In this document: piece after piece, positions 47,377-57,520 of the stretch | Numbering within the stretch: the first letter of the stretch is position 1 | How the letters are laid out: the number at the start of each line of letters is the position of its first letter | Position numbers and translations under genes: made by a program | Source: Mycobacterium sp. 236(2023) | GTDB taxonomy: Bacteria > Actinomycetota > Actinomycetes > Mycobacteriales > Mycobacteriaceae | Length of the DNA: 64,000 nucleotides | Direction: 5' to 3' | Assembly (NCBI RefSeq): GCF_029623955.1 | Contig: NZ_JARSBP010000001.1 | Span: 310,001-374,000 of the forward strand | Notes under the pieces: model-generated | Told to the model about the DNA's origin: nothing | Databases searched by the model: none | What the model saw: the letters and a program-made list of their open reading frames with translations, nothing else

Positions 47377-48303
47377 GTGGCGAGTGTTCGAGCCGGTGGT
47401 GTGCTCGATGTCGACCGCCGATTGACGCGTGCCCGACGCCGCTGGATAGCCGTTGCGTTGGCGGCGCTGTTTCTTGGTGCGGCGGTCTACCTGCTGGCGG
47501 TGCGGACCCGCCGAGGTCAGGCGATGGAGAACGCCGGTGTGCGCGGCTCCGAGCAGGTCGACGCCGAACTGCACCGCTTCGCGCTCGAGCAGTTCCACAC
47601 GATCTCGGTCTCCTCGCAGGTGGCCGCGGCGCTGATCGTCGGCCTCATCGCACTTCTGCGACGCCAGCTATGGCTCTCGATCGCCGGTGTGGCGGTGATC
47701 TTCGGGAGTCAGGCGGTGACCCAGGTGCTGAAGTACCACCTCCTGACACGTCCGGACCTCGGTCCGTCGAACGGTGCGACCGCCGAGAACACCCTGCCGA
47801 GCGGCCACACGACGGCGGCGATGTCGCTGCTGTTCGCCGTATTGATCGTGATGCCCTACAGATTTCGCGGCATCGCGATGTTCTTCGCACTCACCTGGGC
47901 GGTGGGCATCGGCGCCTACACGGTCGTCATCGGAGCCCACCGTCTGTCGGACACGCTGGCCGCGGACGCGGTGGCCCTGGTCGTCGCGTGCGGCGCGTCT
48001 CTTTTCCTCGCTGCGACCGGCCGGATTCGCGCAGTCGTGTCACCCGCGGCGGCGCGATACACGCTGCGCACCGTGTTCGTCACGGTGGTAGGCGTCGTCG
48101 CCGTCGCCTGTCTGACGCTGGGCCTCGTCGCCGCGCTGGAGGTGGTGTCGGCCCGCATCAACGAGAGGCCCACCCAGTGGTATCTGTTCCTGGGCTCGCA
48201 GTGGCTGGCCGCCGCCGGATCGCTGGCCGCCGCGCTGCTGTTCTGGTGGACCTGGCACCGGCTGGAGACCAAACGCTCGGGAGATCCGGTCCGCAGCCGG
48301 TAA
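47377..48303 (+). CDS. PAP2-family membrane phosphatase
   Basis: About 308 residues, seven hydrophobic segments. The PAP2 triad is complete: [19 protein letters not shown] and [12 protein letters not shown]. These enzymes dephosphorylate lipid or polyprenyl phosphates on the outer face of the membrane. AGGGAGG upstream of the GTG at 47377 decides the start; a GTG at 47341 is a weaker alternative. The N-terminal part has an RRRW basic patch before helix 1. It is read toward clpB, with the HAIR promoter lying just after its stop. Confidence 0.82.
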   Translation: MASVRAGGVLDVDRRLTRARRRWIAVALAALFLGAAVYLLAVRTRRGQAMENAGVRGSEQVDAELHRFALEQFHTISVSSQVAAALIVGLIALLRRQLWLSIAGVAVIFGSQAVTQVLKYHLLTRPDLGPSNGATAENTLPSGHTTAAMSLLFAVLIVMPYRFRGIAMFFALTWAVGIGAYTVVIGAHRLSDTLAADAVALVVACGASLFLAATGRIRAVVSPAAARYTLRTVFVTVVGVVAVACLTLGLVAALEVVSARINERPTQWYLFLGSQWLAAAGSLAAALLFWWTWHRLETKRSGDPVRSR

Positions 48304-48334
48304 GGCGTTTGCGGACTCGTCAAAAATTTCTAGA

Positions 48335-48429
48335 CTTGAGCGGAACAGACTCAACCTTGACGGCGTTGTTCAACACGACAAGCATTTCAGGGGCTGCTTC
48401 GTGCGGCCCCCTGTACTCAGAAAGGGAGG
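48335..48429 (+). promoter_or_regulatory. clpB promoter with HspR (HAIR) operator
   Basis: CTTGAGC-N7-ACTCAAC at 48335-48355 is a near-consensus HAIR element. It is followed directly by TTGACG (48357-48362), a likely -35, with a poor -10 candidate (AAGCAT) about 17 bases later. GGGAGG at 48424-48429 is the ribosome binding site of clpB. This shows that clpB is under HspR control together with the dnaK operon 17 kb away. Confidence 0.88.
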
Positions 48430-48433
48430 TGTC

Positions 48434-50980
<2,547 letters not shown>

Positions 50981-50989
50981 TTGTTGGCA

Positions 50990-51047
50990 TCGAGAGTGCG
51001 CTGAGGGCGAGATTCCGGCTGAAAAGCCACCCTCAGCGCACTCTCGA
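50990..51047 (+). terminator. Perfect 18-bp inverted repeat after clpB
   Basis: TCGAGAGTGCGCTGAGGG at 50990-51007 and CCCTCAGCGCACTCTCGA at 51030-51047 are perfectly complementary around a 22-base loop. The element begins 9 bases after the clpB stop and lacks a U-tract. It should end the clpB transcript and isolate the leaderless ttfA promoter at 51114. Confidence 0.82.
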
Positions 51048-51126
51048 CGCGTCCAGGTGCCCCGTGACCTGGTTGTTACCCGATCGGATTCGAATAGGTC
51101 CGGCAGAAGCGGATACTCTTTAGCCA

Positions 51127-51942
51127 ATGGTCCCGCTTTGGTTCACGCTGTCGGCACTCTGCTTCGTGGGTGCGGCGGTGCTGTTGTATGTCGATCTGGA
51201 CCGTCGTCGTGGGCTGGGCCGGCGCCGCAAGTCGTGGGCCAAGTCGCACGGATTCGACTACGAGCACGAGTCCGCAGACATCCTCAAGCGCTGGAAGCGT
51301 GGCGTGATGGCGACGGTCGGCGATGTGACTGCCCGCAACGTGGTCCTCGGCCAGATCCGCGGCGAGGCCGTCTTCATCTTCGATCTCGACGACGTCGCGA
51401 CCGTGATTGCGCTGCACCGCAAGGTCGGCACCAACGTCACCGTCGACATGCGGCTCAAAGGCATCAAGGAACCGCGCGAAAGCGACATCTGGCTGCTCGG
51501 CGCGATCGGCCCTCGGATGGTCTACTCCACCAATCTCGACGCCGCCCGCCGCGCCTGCGACCGCCGCATGGTGACCTTCGCCCACACCGCGCCCGACTGC
51601 GCGGAGATGATGTGGAACGAGGGGAACTGGACGCTGATCAGCATGCCGGTGACGAGCACCCGCGCCCAGTGGGACGAAGGCCTGCGCACCGTCCGCCAGT
51701 TCAACGATCTGCTGCGGGTGCTGCCTCCGACACCGACCGCCAGCACGGGCCAGCCTGTCGCGCGTCGCGCGGGCTCTCCGAGCCGTCCGCTCACGCCCGC
51801 CCCCGCGGGGCGCGAGCTTCCGCCCGGCTACGCCGGACAGCCCCGGCCCGAGATGGGCAGGCCCGAACACATGGCTCGTCCTGCGCCGCCGGCCCAGCCC
51901 GTCCCGCGTAACGGGCGGCAGTCTCCGAACTATCAGCGGTAA
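51127..51942 (+). CDS. ttfA: TtfA, trehalose monomycolate transport factor
   Basis: A 271-residue protein with one N-terminal membrane helix (3-20, [20 protein letters not shown]), a basic patch [12 protein letters not shown], a compact soluble domain (about 40-200) and a Pro-rich disordered tail ([19 protein letters not shown] onward). The position next to clpB matches Rv0383c, reported as TtfA, an essential partner of MmpL3 in exporting trehalose monomycolate. TACTCT at 51114-51119 is seven bases before the ATG, indicating a leaderless mRNA. An SDR, a lipoprotein and an RNA methyltransferase follow in the same direction. In M. tuberculosis pyrE (Rv0382c) lies next to it instead of the SDR. 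Confidence 0.85.
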   Translation: MVPLWFTLSALCFVGAAVLLYVDLDRRRGLGRRRKSWAKSHGFDYEHESADILKRWKRGVMATVGDVTARNVVLGQIRGEAVFIFDLDDVATVIALHRKVGTNVTVDMRLKGIKEPRESDIWLLGAIGPRMVYSTNLDAARRACDRRMVTFAHTAPDCAEMMWNEGNWTLISMPVTSTRAQWDEGLRTVRQFNDLLRVLPPTPTASTGQPVARRAGSPSRPLTPAPAGRELPPGYAGQPRPEMGRPEHMARPAPPAQPVPRNGRQSPNYQR

Positions 51943-51956
51943 GTATCCTCTGGGGC

Positions 51957-52733
51957 ATGCCACGCCCCGTCGCCCTCATCACCGGACCGACGTCCGGGCT
52001 CGGTGAAGGCTTCGCGCGCCGCTTCGCCGTGGACGGCTACGACCTGGTTCTCGTCGCCCGCGACGCCGTCCGACTCAGTACGCTGGCCGCCGAGCTGCAC
52101 GACGAAGCCGGGGCCGCGGTCGAGGTGATCCGCGCCGATCTCGCCGACGCCTCCGACCGGGCCGCGGTCGCCGATCGCCTCCGCGACGGCGTGCGAGTTC
52201 TGGTGAACAACGCCGGATTCGGCACCTCTGGCGAGTTCTGGACCGCCGATTACGACGTGCTGCAATCGCAGCTGGACGTCAACGTCACCGCCGTCATGCA
52301 GCTGACCCACGCCGCGCTGCCGCCGATGCTGGCGGCCGGCGAGGGCACGGTGCTCAATGTCGCCAGTGTTGCCGGGCTGCTGCCGGGCCGCGGCTCGACG
52401 TATTCCGCATCCAAGGCGTGGGTGGTCTCGTTCTCCGAGGGGCTGGCCAATGGTCTCGGCGGCACCGGTGTCGGAGTACACGCGCTGTGTCCCGGGTTCG
52501 TGCGCACCGAATTTCACGAGCGGGCAGGCATCGACATGGCGGGCACCGCGGGTTTCCTGTGGCTCGAGGTGGACGACGTGGTGCGGGAGACGATGGCCGA
52601 CATCGCCAAACACAAGATCGTGATCGTCCCGGGTCTGCAGTACAAGGCCCTGACCACGGGCGGCCGCGTGGTGCCGCGAAATGTGGTGCGCGCGTTGACC
52701 AGAGTGGTTGGCAAGGGCCGTGGCAGGACTTAG
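51957..52733 (+). CDS. Short-chain dehydrogenase/reductase
   Basis: A 258-residue classical SDR: cofactor motif [20 protein letters not shown], and the catalytic Ser-Tyr-Lys in [11 protein letters not shown] ... YSASK. The loop after [10 protein letters not shown] is typical for alcohol/ketone reductases. The basic C-terminus ([21 protein letters not shown]) could touch the membrane. The substrate is unknown. TATCCT at 51944-51949, seven bases before the ATG, may be an additional leaderless promoter. It is 14 bp after ttfA and 6 bp before the lipoprotein gene. Confidence 0.87.
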   Translation: MPRPVALITGPTSGLGEGFARRFAVDGYDLVLVARDAVRLSTLAAELHDEAGAAVEVIRADLADASDRAAVADRLRDGVRVLVNNAGFGTSGEFWTADYDVLQSQLDVNVTAVMQLTHAALPPMLAAGEGTVLNVASVAGLLPGRGSTYSASKAWVVSFSEGLANGLGGTGVGVHALCPGFVRTEFHERAGIDMAGTAGFLWLEVDDVVRETMADIAKHKIVIVPGLQYKALTTGGRVVPRNVVRALTRVVGKGRGRT

Positions 52734-52739
52734 GAACCC

Positions 52740-53639
52740 GTGCGGATAATCGCCACTCTGGCAGCGATCGTGCTCGCTGTCGCCTCGTGTTCGGGTGACT
52801 CGGGGTCCCGCGAGGACGTGTTCTCCGCCGCCTCGGCGTCGATGGGTGAGTCGATGGAGCTCCTCGGGTGGAACATGTCGGTGGCCAACCTGCGATTCGA
52901 TGCCGAATATGTGCTCGTTGACGTCGACGCAACGCCCGCCAAAGAGGGTGAGCCGCACGCGAACCCGGAGGATCTCCGGTTCGGCCTCTACGGCGCACTC
53001 GCCCATCCGATCGAAGCCAACGGTCTCGGCGGCTGCGGGGACGTGACAAACCTTGACATCCAACCGTTGTCGGCCACCCCGGACCGGCTGACGGGGACGG
53101 TCTGCCTCGGCCCACTGCGCGACCAGTCCCAGGTGCGCGGCGTCTACGCGTACTCGCCCAAGGACCGCATCGCCGGCACCACCGTGGCCTATCCGGCGGC
53201 CTTTCCGGTCGGCGTGCTGCCCACCAACTCCGGCGACACCGGCCTGACATTGAAGACCAGCAGTGTGGACGCCTTCCAGGCAGACGGTTCGCAGCTCGCC
53301 CCGACGGCGCTCGGCGAGCCCACGGCTTTCGAGGGCAAGGGGTACATGTTGCTCGGGCTCGAAGTCGACGGTCTCGCACAGCAATACCGCGACGACTCGG
53401 CGAAGCGGGGCGGGCCGATGATGGTGTTGGCGGCGCCGACGATTCCCGGCAAGGGCCTCAGCCACGCCTGCGACATCTACGGGGCGTCGGTGCTCGTGCT
53501 GCCGGATGCGTCCCGCGAAGGAGTGCAGCTGCGCGCGTCGCTGTGCACGGAGGGCGAGATCAACGAGGCGCTGCTGTATGCCACGGTGTCGCTGACGGCG
53601 ACGCACGCCGCGCTGTGGACCGAGGCCGTCTCACAGTGA
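52740..53639 (+). CDS. Lipoprotein of unknown function (Rv0381c-like by position)
   Basis: A 299-residue lipoprotein. MRIIATLAAIVLAVASC is a short lipoprotein signal (lipobox AVAS-C, Cys17). The mature part is mainly beta, with four cysteines (CGD, CLG, CDI, CTE) and no membrane helix: ANLRFDAEYVLVDVDATPA, RFGLYGALAHPIEANGLGGCGD and VLVLPDASREGVQLRASLC. No known domain is recognised. The position between ttfA and the RNA methyltransferase corresponds to Rv0381c. GTG start at 52740; GTGA overlap with the methyltransferase gene. Confidence 0.7.
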   Translation: MRIIATLAAIVLAVASCSGDSGSREDVFSAASASMGESMELLGWNMSVANLRFDAEYVLVDVDATPAKEGEPHANPEDLRFGLYGALAHPIEANGLGGCGDVTNLDIQPLSATPDRLTGTVCLGPLRDQSQVRGVYAYSPKDRIAGTTVAYPAAFPVGVLPTNSGDTGLTLKTSSVDAFQADGSQLAPTALGEPTAFEGKGYMLLGLEVDGLAQQYRDDSAKRGGPMMVLAAPTIPGKGLSHACDIYGASVLVLPDASREGVQLRASLCTEGEINEALLYATVSLTATHAALWTEAVSQ

Positions 53640-54280
53640 CCGACGCGCCCGGACCCACTGAGTGGGGGGAGGGCAATGGTGTCGGTCCCTGGGAGGGTGC
53701 GCTACCGGACGACCCCCGCTACGACGCCGACCTTCTCCGGGACGGAGACACCCGCAATGTCGTTGACGCCTACCGGTATTGGACCCGAGAGGCGATCATC
53801 ACCGACATCGACGAGCGCAGACACCCGCTGCACATCGCGATCGAGAACTTCGGCAACGACGCCAACATCGGCGGGGTGGTGCGCACCGCCAACGCGTTCG
53901 CCGTCGACACCGTGCACATCGTGGGCCGACGCCGCTGGAACCGGCGCGGGGCCATGGTGACCGACCGCTACCAGCGGCTGCGCCACCACGACACCACCGC
54001 CGACCTTCTCGACTTCGCCGACCGGACCGGCCTGACGGTGGTAGCCGTCGACAACGTCCCCGGTGCGTCGCGCTTGGAGGACGTCAGCCTGCCCCGCGAC
54101 TGCCTGATGATCTTCGGGGCGGAGGGTCCCGGCATCACTGACGACGCGAAAACCGGTGCGCGGCTAACAGTCTCGATCGCACAGTTCGGCTCCACGCGGA
54201 GCATCAACGCCGCGATCGCCGCCGGAATCGCCATGCACGCCTGGATCCGCCAGCACGCCGACCTCGGCCGCGCCTGGTAA
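53636..54280 (+). CDS. TrmH/SpoU-family RNA 2'-O-methyltransferase
   Basis: A 214-residue SPOUT methyltransferase with the knotted SAM-binding motifs NFGNDANIGGVVRTANAF, IFGAEGPGITDDA and IAQFGSTRSINAAIAAGIAMHAW. It methylates a ribose in rRNA or tRNA; the exact site is unknown. The GTG at 53636 overlaps the lipoprotein stop as GTGA; a longer frame to 53543 was rejected. The last 117 bases are overlapped by the convergent MFS gene. Orthologue of Rv0380c by order. Confidence 0.88.
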   Translation: MTDAPGPTEWGEGNGVGPWEGALPDDPRYDADLLRDGDTRNVVDAYRYWTREAIITDIDERRHPLHIAIENFGNDANIGGVVRTANAFAVDTVHIVGRRRWNRRGAMVTDRYQRLRHHDTTADLLDFADRTGLTVVAVDNVPGASRLEDVSLPRDCLMIFGAEGPGITDDAKTGARLTVSIAQFGSTRSINAAIAAGIAMHAWIRQHADLGRAW

Positions 54281-55777
54281 CTCCGGCCTGGGTCGTAGCA
54301 ACCACCAGACCCCCACCGAGGAGATCAGCAGCAGCGCGGCGCCGACACCGGATGCCACCGAAAGTCCCTGTGTGAACGACTCTTTCGCGGCGTCGAGCAG
54401 TACCGTCTGCTGACCGGAAGGCAGTGCCTGCGCGGCGTGGATCGCGTTCGGCAGCGAGTCGCGGGCCTGCGTTGCCACATCGGTCGGGACACCCGGCGCC
54501 ACAACGATGCCGCGGTACACGGCAGTGACGATCGAACCGAGCGTCGCGATGCCCAGCGCCATACCCAGTTCGTAGGCGGTCTCGGAGACGGCTGCCGCCG
54601 CACCCGCGCGTTCCTTCGGGACGCTGGCCAGGATCACGTCGCTGGCGACGGTGAATGCGAGGCCCAGGCCGACGCCGACGACGAACAGCGAAATGCCCAG
54701 CGGCAGATACGGAGCCATCGGTCCGAACACCACCAGCGTGGTCATCAGTGCCGCCATCGCCGCGCCCACGAGTGCCAGGCCTGTGGTCAGCACGGAGCGA
54801 TGGGAGAAGTACCGGACCGCCACCCCGGCGAGCACGCCGAACACCGTCGCCGTCACCGCGGCGGGCAGTTCGGCGAGACCGGCCTTCAGCGGCCCGTAAC
54901 CGTGGACGAGCTGAAAGTACTGGGACAGGAAGAACACCAGACCCGACAGACCCAGCACGGAGAGCAGGTTGGCCGACACGACGCCCGAGAATCTCGGGTT
55001 GGCGAACAACCGGACGTCGATCAGCGGGTGGGGGAGTCGCAGCTGTCGCCGCACGAACAGCGTCAGCCCGGCCGCACCGAGGATGCCCGCGATGACGATG
55101 TCAGCGCCGATGCCGTGGGCGAGGCCGGTGAAGCCCTCCTTGATCGCGTAGACGAGGCCGAGCATGCCTGCCATCGACAGCGCCACGCTGGGCAGGTCCC
55201 ACGGGCCCGGGTCGGGGTTGCGGTGTTCGGGCAGCAGCACGATGCCGCCGACGAGCAGCACCACCATGACCGGGATGTTGATCAGGAAGACCGAGCCCCA
55301 CCAGAAGTGTTCCAGCAGAACACCTCCGACGACGGGTCCGAGCGCGGCGCCCGCCGAGAACGCCGAGGCCCAGATGCCGACGGCGACGCTGCGCTCCCGC
55401 TGGTCGGGGAACAGGCCGCGGATCAGTGCCAGCGTGGCCGGTGCCAGAGTGGCACCCGCGACGCCGAGTAGGGCGCGGGTGGCGATCAGCATCTCGGGGC
55501 TGGTCGCGTAGGCGGAGATCACCGATGCGAATGCGAAAGCCGTTGCACCGCAGAGGAGAAGCCTCTTGTGCCCGATGCGGTCGCCGAGGCTGCCCATGCT
55601 GATGAGCAGTGCGGCGAGCACGAACGAGTAGATGTCGCCGATCCACAGGATCTGCGTGCCGGTGGATCCGAGATCGGCAGTGATGAACGGAGTCGCCAGC
55701 GCAAGCACGGTGCCGTCGATACCGATGAGCAGCACGGCCATGGTGAGGACGCCGAGCGCGAACCAGCGTCTAGTCAT
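54164..55777 (-). CDS. MFS transporter, DHA2 (14-helix drug:H+ antiporter type)
   Basis: A 537-residue major facilitator with 14 helices. Motif A is GSLGDRIGHKR, and motif C-like GVAGATLAPATLALIRGLFPDQRER marks drug antiporters of the EmrB/QacA kind. Its ATG at 55777 overlaps the stop of the TetR gene (ATGA), so regulator and pump are coupled. The natural C-terminus seems to be near LLRPRPELPGAA; the last 31 residues (EVGVLADPGVHG ... ELCDRDC) are antisense to the RNA methyltransferase gene. An export role for toxic compounds is inferred; substrates are unknown. Confidence 0.85.
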   Translation of the reverse strand: MTRRWFALGVLTMAVLLIGIDGTVLALATPFITADLGSTGTQILWIGDIYSFVLAALLISMGSLGDRIGHKRLLLCGATAFAFASVISAYATSPEMLIATRALLGVAGATLAPATLALIRGLFPDQRERSVAVGIWASAFSAGAALGPVVGGVLLEHFWWGSVFLINIPVMVVLLVGGIVLLPEHRNPDPGPWDLPSVALSMAGMLGLVYAIKEGFTGLAHGIGADIVIAGILGAAGLTLFVRRQLRLPHPLIDVRLFANPRFSGVVSANLLSVLGLSGLVFFLSQYFQLVHGYGPLKAGLAELPAAVTATVFGVLAGVAVRYFSHRSVLTTGLALVGAAMAALMTTLVVFGPMAPYLPLGISLFVVGVGLGLAFTVASDVILASVPKERAGAAAAVSETAYELGMALGIATLGSIVTAVYRGIVVAPGVPTDVATQARDSLPNAIHAAQALPSGQQTVLLDAAKESFTQGLSVASGVGAALLLISSVGVWWLLRPRPELPGAAEVGVLADPGVHGDSGGDRGVDAPRGAELCDRDC

Positions 55778-56316
55778 GCGGTTTTCACTCCGTTGAGTAG
55801 TAGGTCGATGATGAGTCGATCGAAGTCACGTGCGGCGGCACGGCCCGCGCGGATGGACCACGCGGTGCCGGCGATCAGGGCGTAGACCGTCTCGGTGAGC
55901 CATGCCGCTGTCAGCTCGGGCCGGAACTCACCCTCACGCTGCCCGCGCAGGAACAGGTCGGTGATGGCCGAGTCGACTTCGTCCCAGATCTCGATGGTGT
56001 TGTCCAGGTCGAGTTCCTGGCTCTGGCTGTACAACAGCGCCAGGTACGGGTAGACGGGCTCGCACGCCGTCACCAGGCGGCGCAGTGCATCCGTCGCCGA
56101 GCCTTCGTCCAGTCGCACATCCTTGAGGACTTCGCGCATCTCGGCGATCGCCAGTTCCTCCAGCGCGGCCATCAATGCCACGCGACCAGAGAAGTGTCGG
56201 TGCAGCGTTGCGCGGCTGACCCCGACGGCACCGGCGATCTCGTCTTGTGTGGCGTTGGGGCGGCGCCCGAGAAAGTCGGCGGCCGCACGCAGCAACTCGT
56301 CGCGACTCGCAGGCAT
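55774..56316 (-). CDS. TetR-family repressor of the adjacent MFS pump
   Basis: A 180-residue TetR. The N-terminal helix-turn-helix is RDELLRAAADFLGRRPNATQDEIAGAVGVSRATLHRHF. The C-terminal ligand domain carries FLRGQREGEFRPELTAAWLTETVYALIAGTAWSIRAGR. The ATG at 56316 lies 6-7 bases after TATTAT on the minus strand (leaderless type), and the 20-bp operator-like palindrome at 56335-56354 lies immediately upstream. The gene is coupled to the MFS gene and likely represses both. Confidence 0.87.
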   Translation of the reverse strand: MPASRDELLRAAADFLGRRPNATQDEIAGAVGVSRATLHRHFSGRVALMAALEELAIAEMREVLKDVRLDEGSATDALRRLVTACEPVYPYLALLYSQSQELDLDNTIEIWDEVDSAITDLFLRGQREGEFRPELTAAWLTETVYALIAGTAWSIRAGRAAARDFDRLIIDLLLNGVKTA

Positions 56317-56334
56317 GCGACAATAATAGCTCAA

Positions 56335-56354
56335 ATGAGACATATTTGTCTCAT
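56335..56354. promoter_or_regulatory. Palindromic TetR operator
   Basis: ATGAGACA-TATT-TGTCTCAT, a perfect inverted repeat with 8-base arms. It sits between the divergent TetR (56316) and GH76 (56390) genes and overlaps the predicted -35 region of the TetR gene. AT-rich content contrasts with the surroundings. Auto-regulation by the TetR protein is the simplest reading, and GH76 may be co-regulated. Confidence 0.8.
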
Positions 56355-56389
56355 GGCCTCTGAGCTGCCGGTAGGGCAGGATCAACGGC

Positions 56390-57520
56390 ATGGATCAGAT
56401 GTGGGCCAACCGCGCCGCCAGCGCCGAAGCCGCCATCACCCAGCGCCACTTCAAAAAGCTGTGGGGGCTGCCGGGCACCCAGCTCGCCGTCGTGGCGTGG
56501 CCGGCTGCTGGTAGGCACCGCCGCTTCGGCACCTGGCACTACTGGTGGCAGGCCCACCTGCTGGACAACCTGGTCGACGCCCAGCTCCGCGATCCCCAAC
56601 CCGAACGTCTCGCGAGAATCACCCGCCAGATCCGCGGGCACCGGCTCCGCAACATCGGCAAGTGGACGAACAACTACTACGACGACATGGCCTGGCTGGC
56701 GCTGTCGCTGGAGCGCGCGGCCAGGCTGACCGGCGTGGCGCGTCCGCGGGCGCTGCACACCCTCGCCGACCAGTTCCTCACATCCTGGGTTCCCGAGGAC
56801 GGCGGCGGCATCCCGTGGCGCAAACAGGACCAGTTCTTCAACGCCCCCGCGAACGGGCCCGCCGCCATCTTCCTGGCCCGCTACGAGGGTCGGCTGCGGC
56901 GCGCGCAGCAGATGGCCGACTGGATCGACGAGACGCTGATCGACCCGGAGACGCACCTGGTGTTCGACGGCATCAAGGCAGGCTCGCTGGTGCGCGCACA
57001 GTACACCTACTGTCAGGGCGTGGTGCTGGGAGCCGAGACCGAGTTGGCCGTCCGCACCGACGACGCCCGGCACGCCGAACGTGTGCACCGCCTCGTCGCG
57101 GCCGTCGCCGAACACATGGCGCCGGAGGGCATCATCGCGGGCGCCGGAGGCGGCGACGGCGGACTGTTCAATGGCATCCTGGCGCGCTACCTCGCGTTGG
57201 TGGCGACGGAGCTGCCCGGCACCTCCGACGCCGATGACCGAGCCCGCGCGACGGCCTCCAAGCTGGTGCTCACGTCGGCGCGCGCGGCGTGGGACAACCG
57301 GCAGAGCGTCGAGAACCGGCCGTTGTTCGCCGCGTTCTGGGACCGGCCCGCACAGGTGCCGACTGCGGGCACCAAGGACGCCCAGTTCACCGACGGCGCG
57401 GTGAATTCGTCCGAGATCGCCGAACGCGATCTGTCGGTGCAATTGTCGGGGTGGATGCTGATGGAAGCGGCCCACACCGTCGCAGGCGACGAATCGGACA
57501 CCGTGGAGAGCGCTGAGTGA
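56390..57520 (+). CDS. Glycoside hydrolase family 76 protein (Rv0365c orthologue)
   Basis: A 376-residue GH76 enzyme, related to endo-alpha-1,6-mannanases. NYYDDMAWLALSLERA holds the paired catalytic Asp residues of the family. Other conserved parts are WVPEDGGGIPWRKQDQFFNAPANGPAAIFLARYE and YTYCQGVVLGAETEL. No signal peptide is evident, so it may act inside the cell, for example on mannan-containing glycans, which is not established. Its stop overlaps the nhaA start as GTGA. Gene order with dedA agrees with Rv0364-Rv0365c, with four genes in between here. Confidence 0.87.
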   Translation: MDQMWANRAASAEAAITQRHFKKLWGLPGTQLAVVAWPAAGRHRRFGTWHYWWQAHLLDNLVDAQLRDPQPERLARITRQIRGHRLRNIGKWTNNYYDDMAWLALSLERAARLTGVARPRALHTLADQFLTSWVPEDGGGIPWRKQDQFFNAPANGPAAIFLARYEGRLRRAQQMADWIDETLIDPETHLVFDGIKAGSLVRAQYTYCQGVVLGAETELAVRTDDARHAERVHRLVAAVAEHMAPEGIIAGAGGGDGGLFNGILARYLALVATELPGTSDADDRARATASKLVLTSARAAWDNRQSVENRPLFAAFWDRPAQVPTAGTKDAQFTDGAVNSSEIAERDLSVQLSGWMLMEAAHTVAGDESDTVESAE

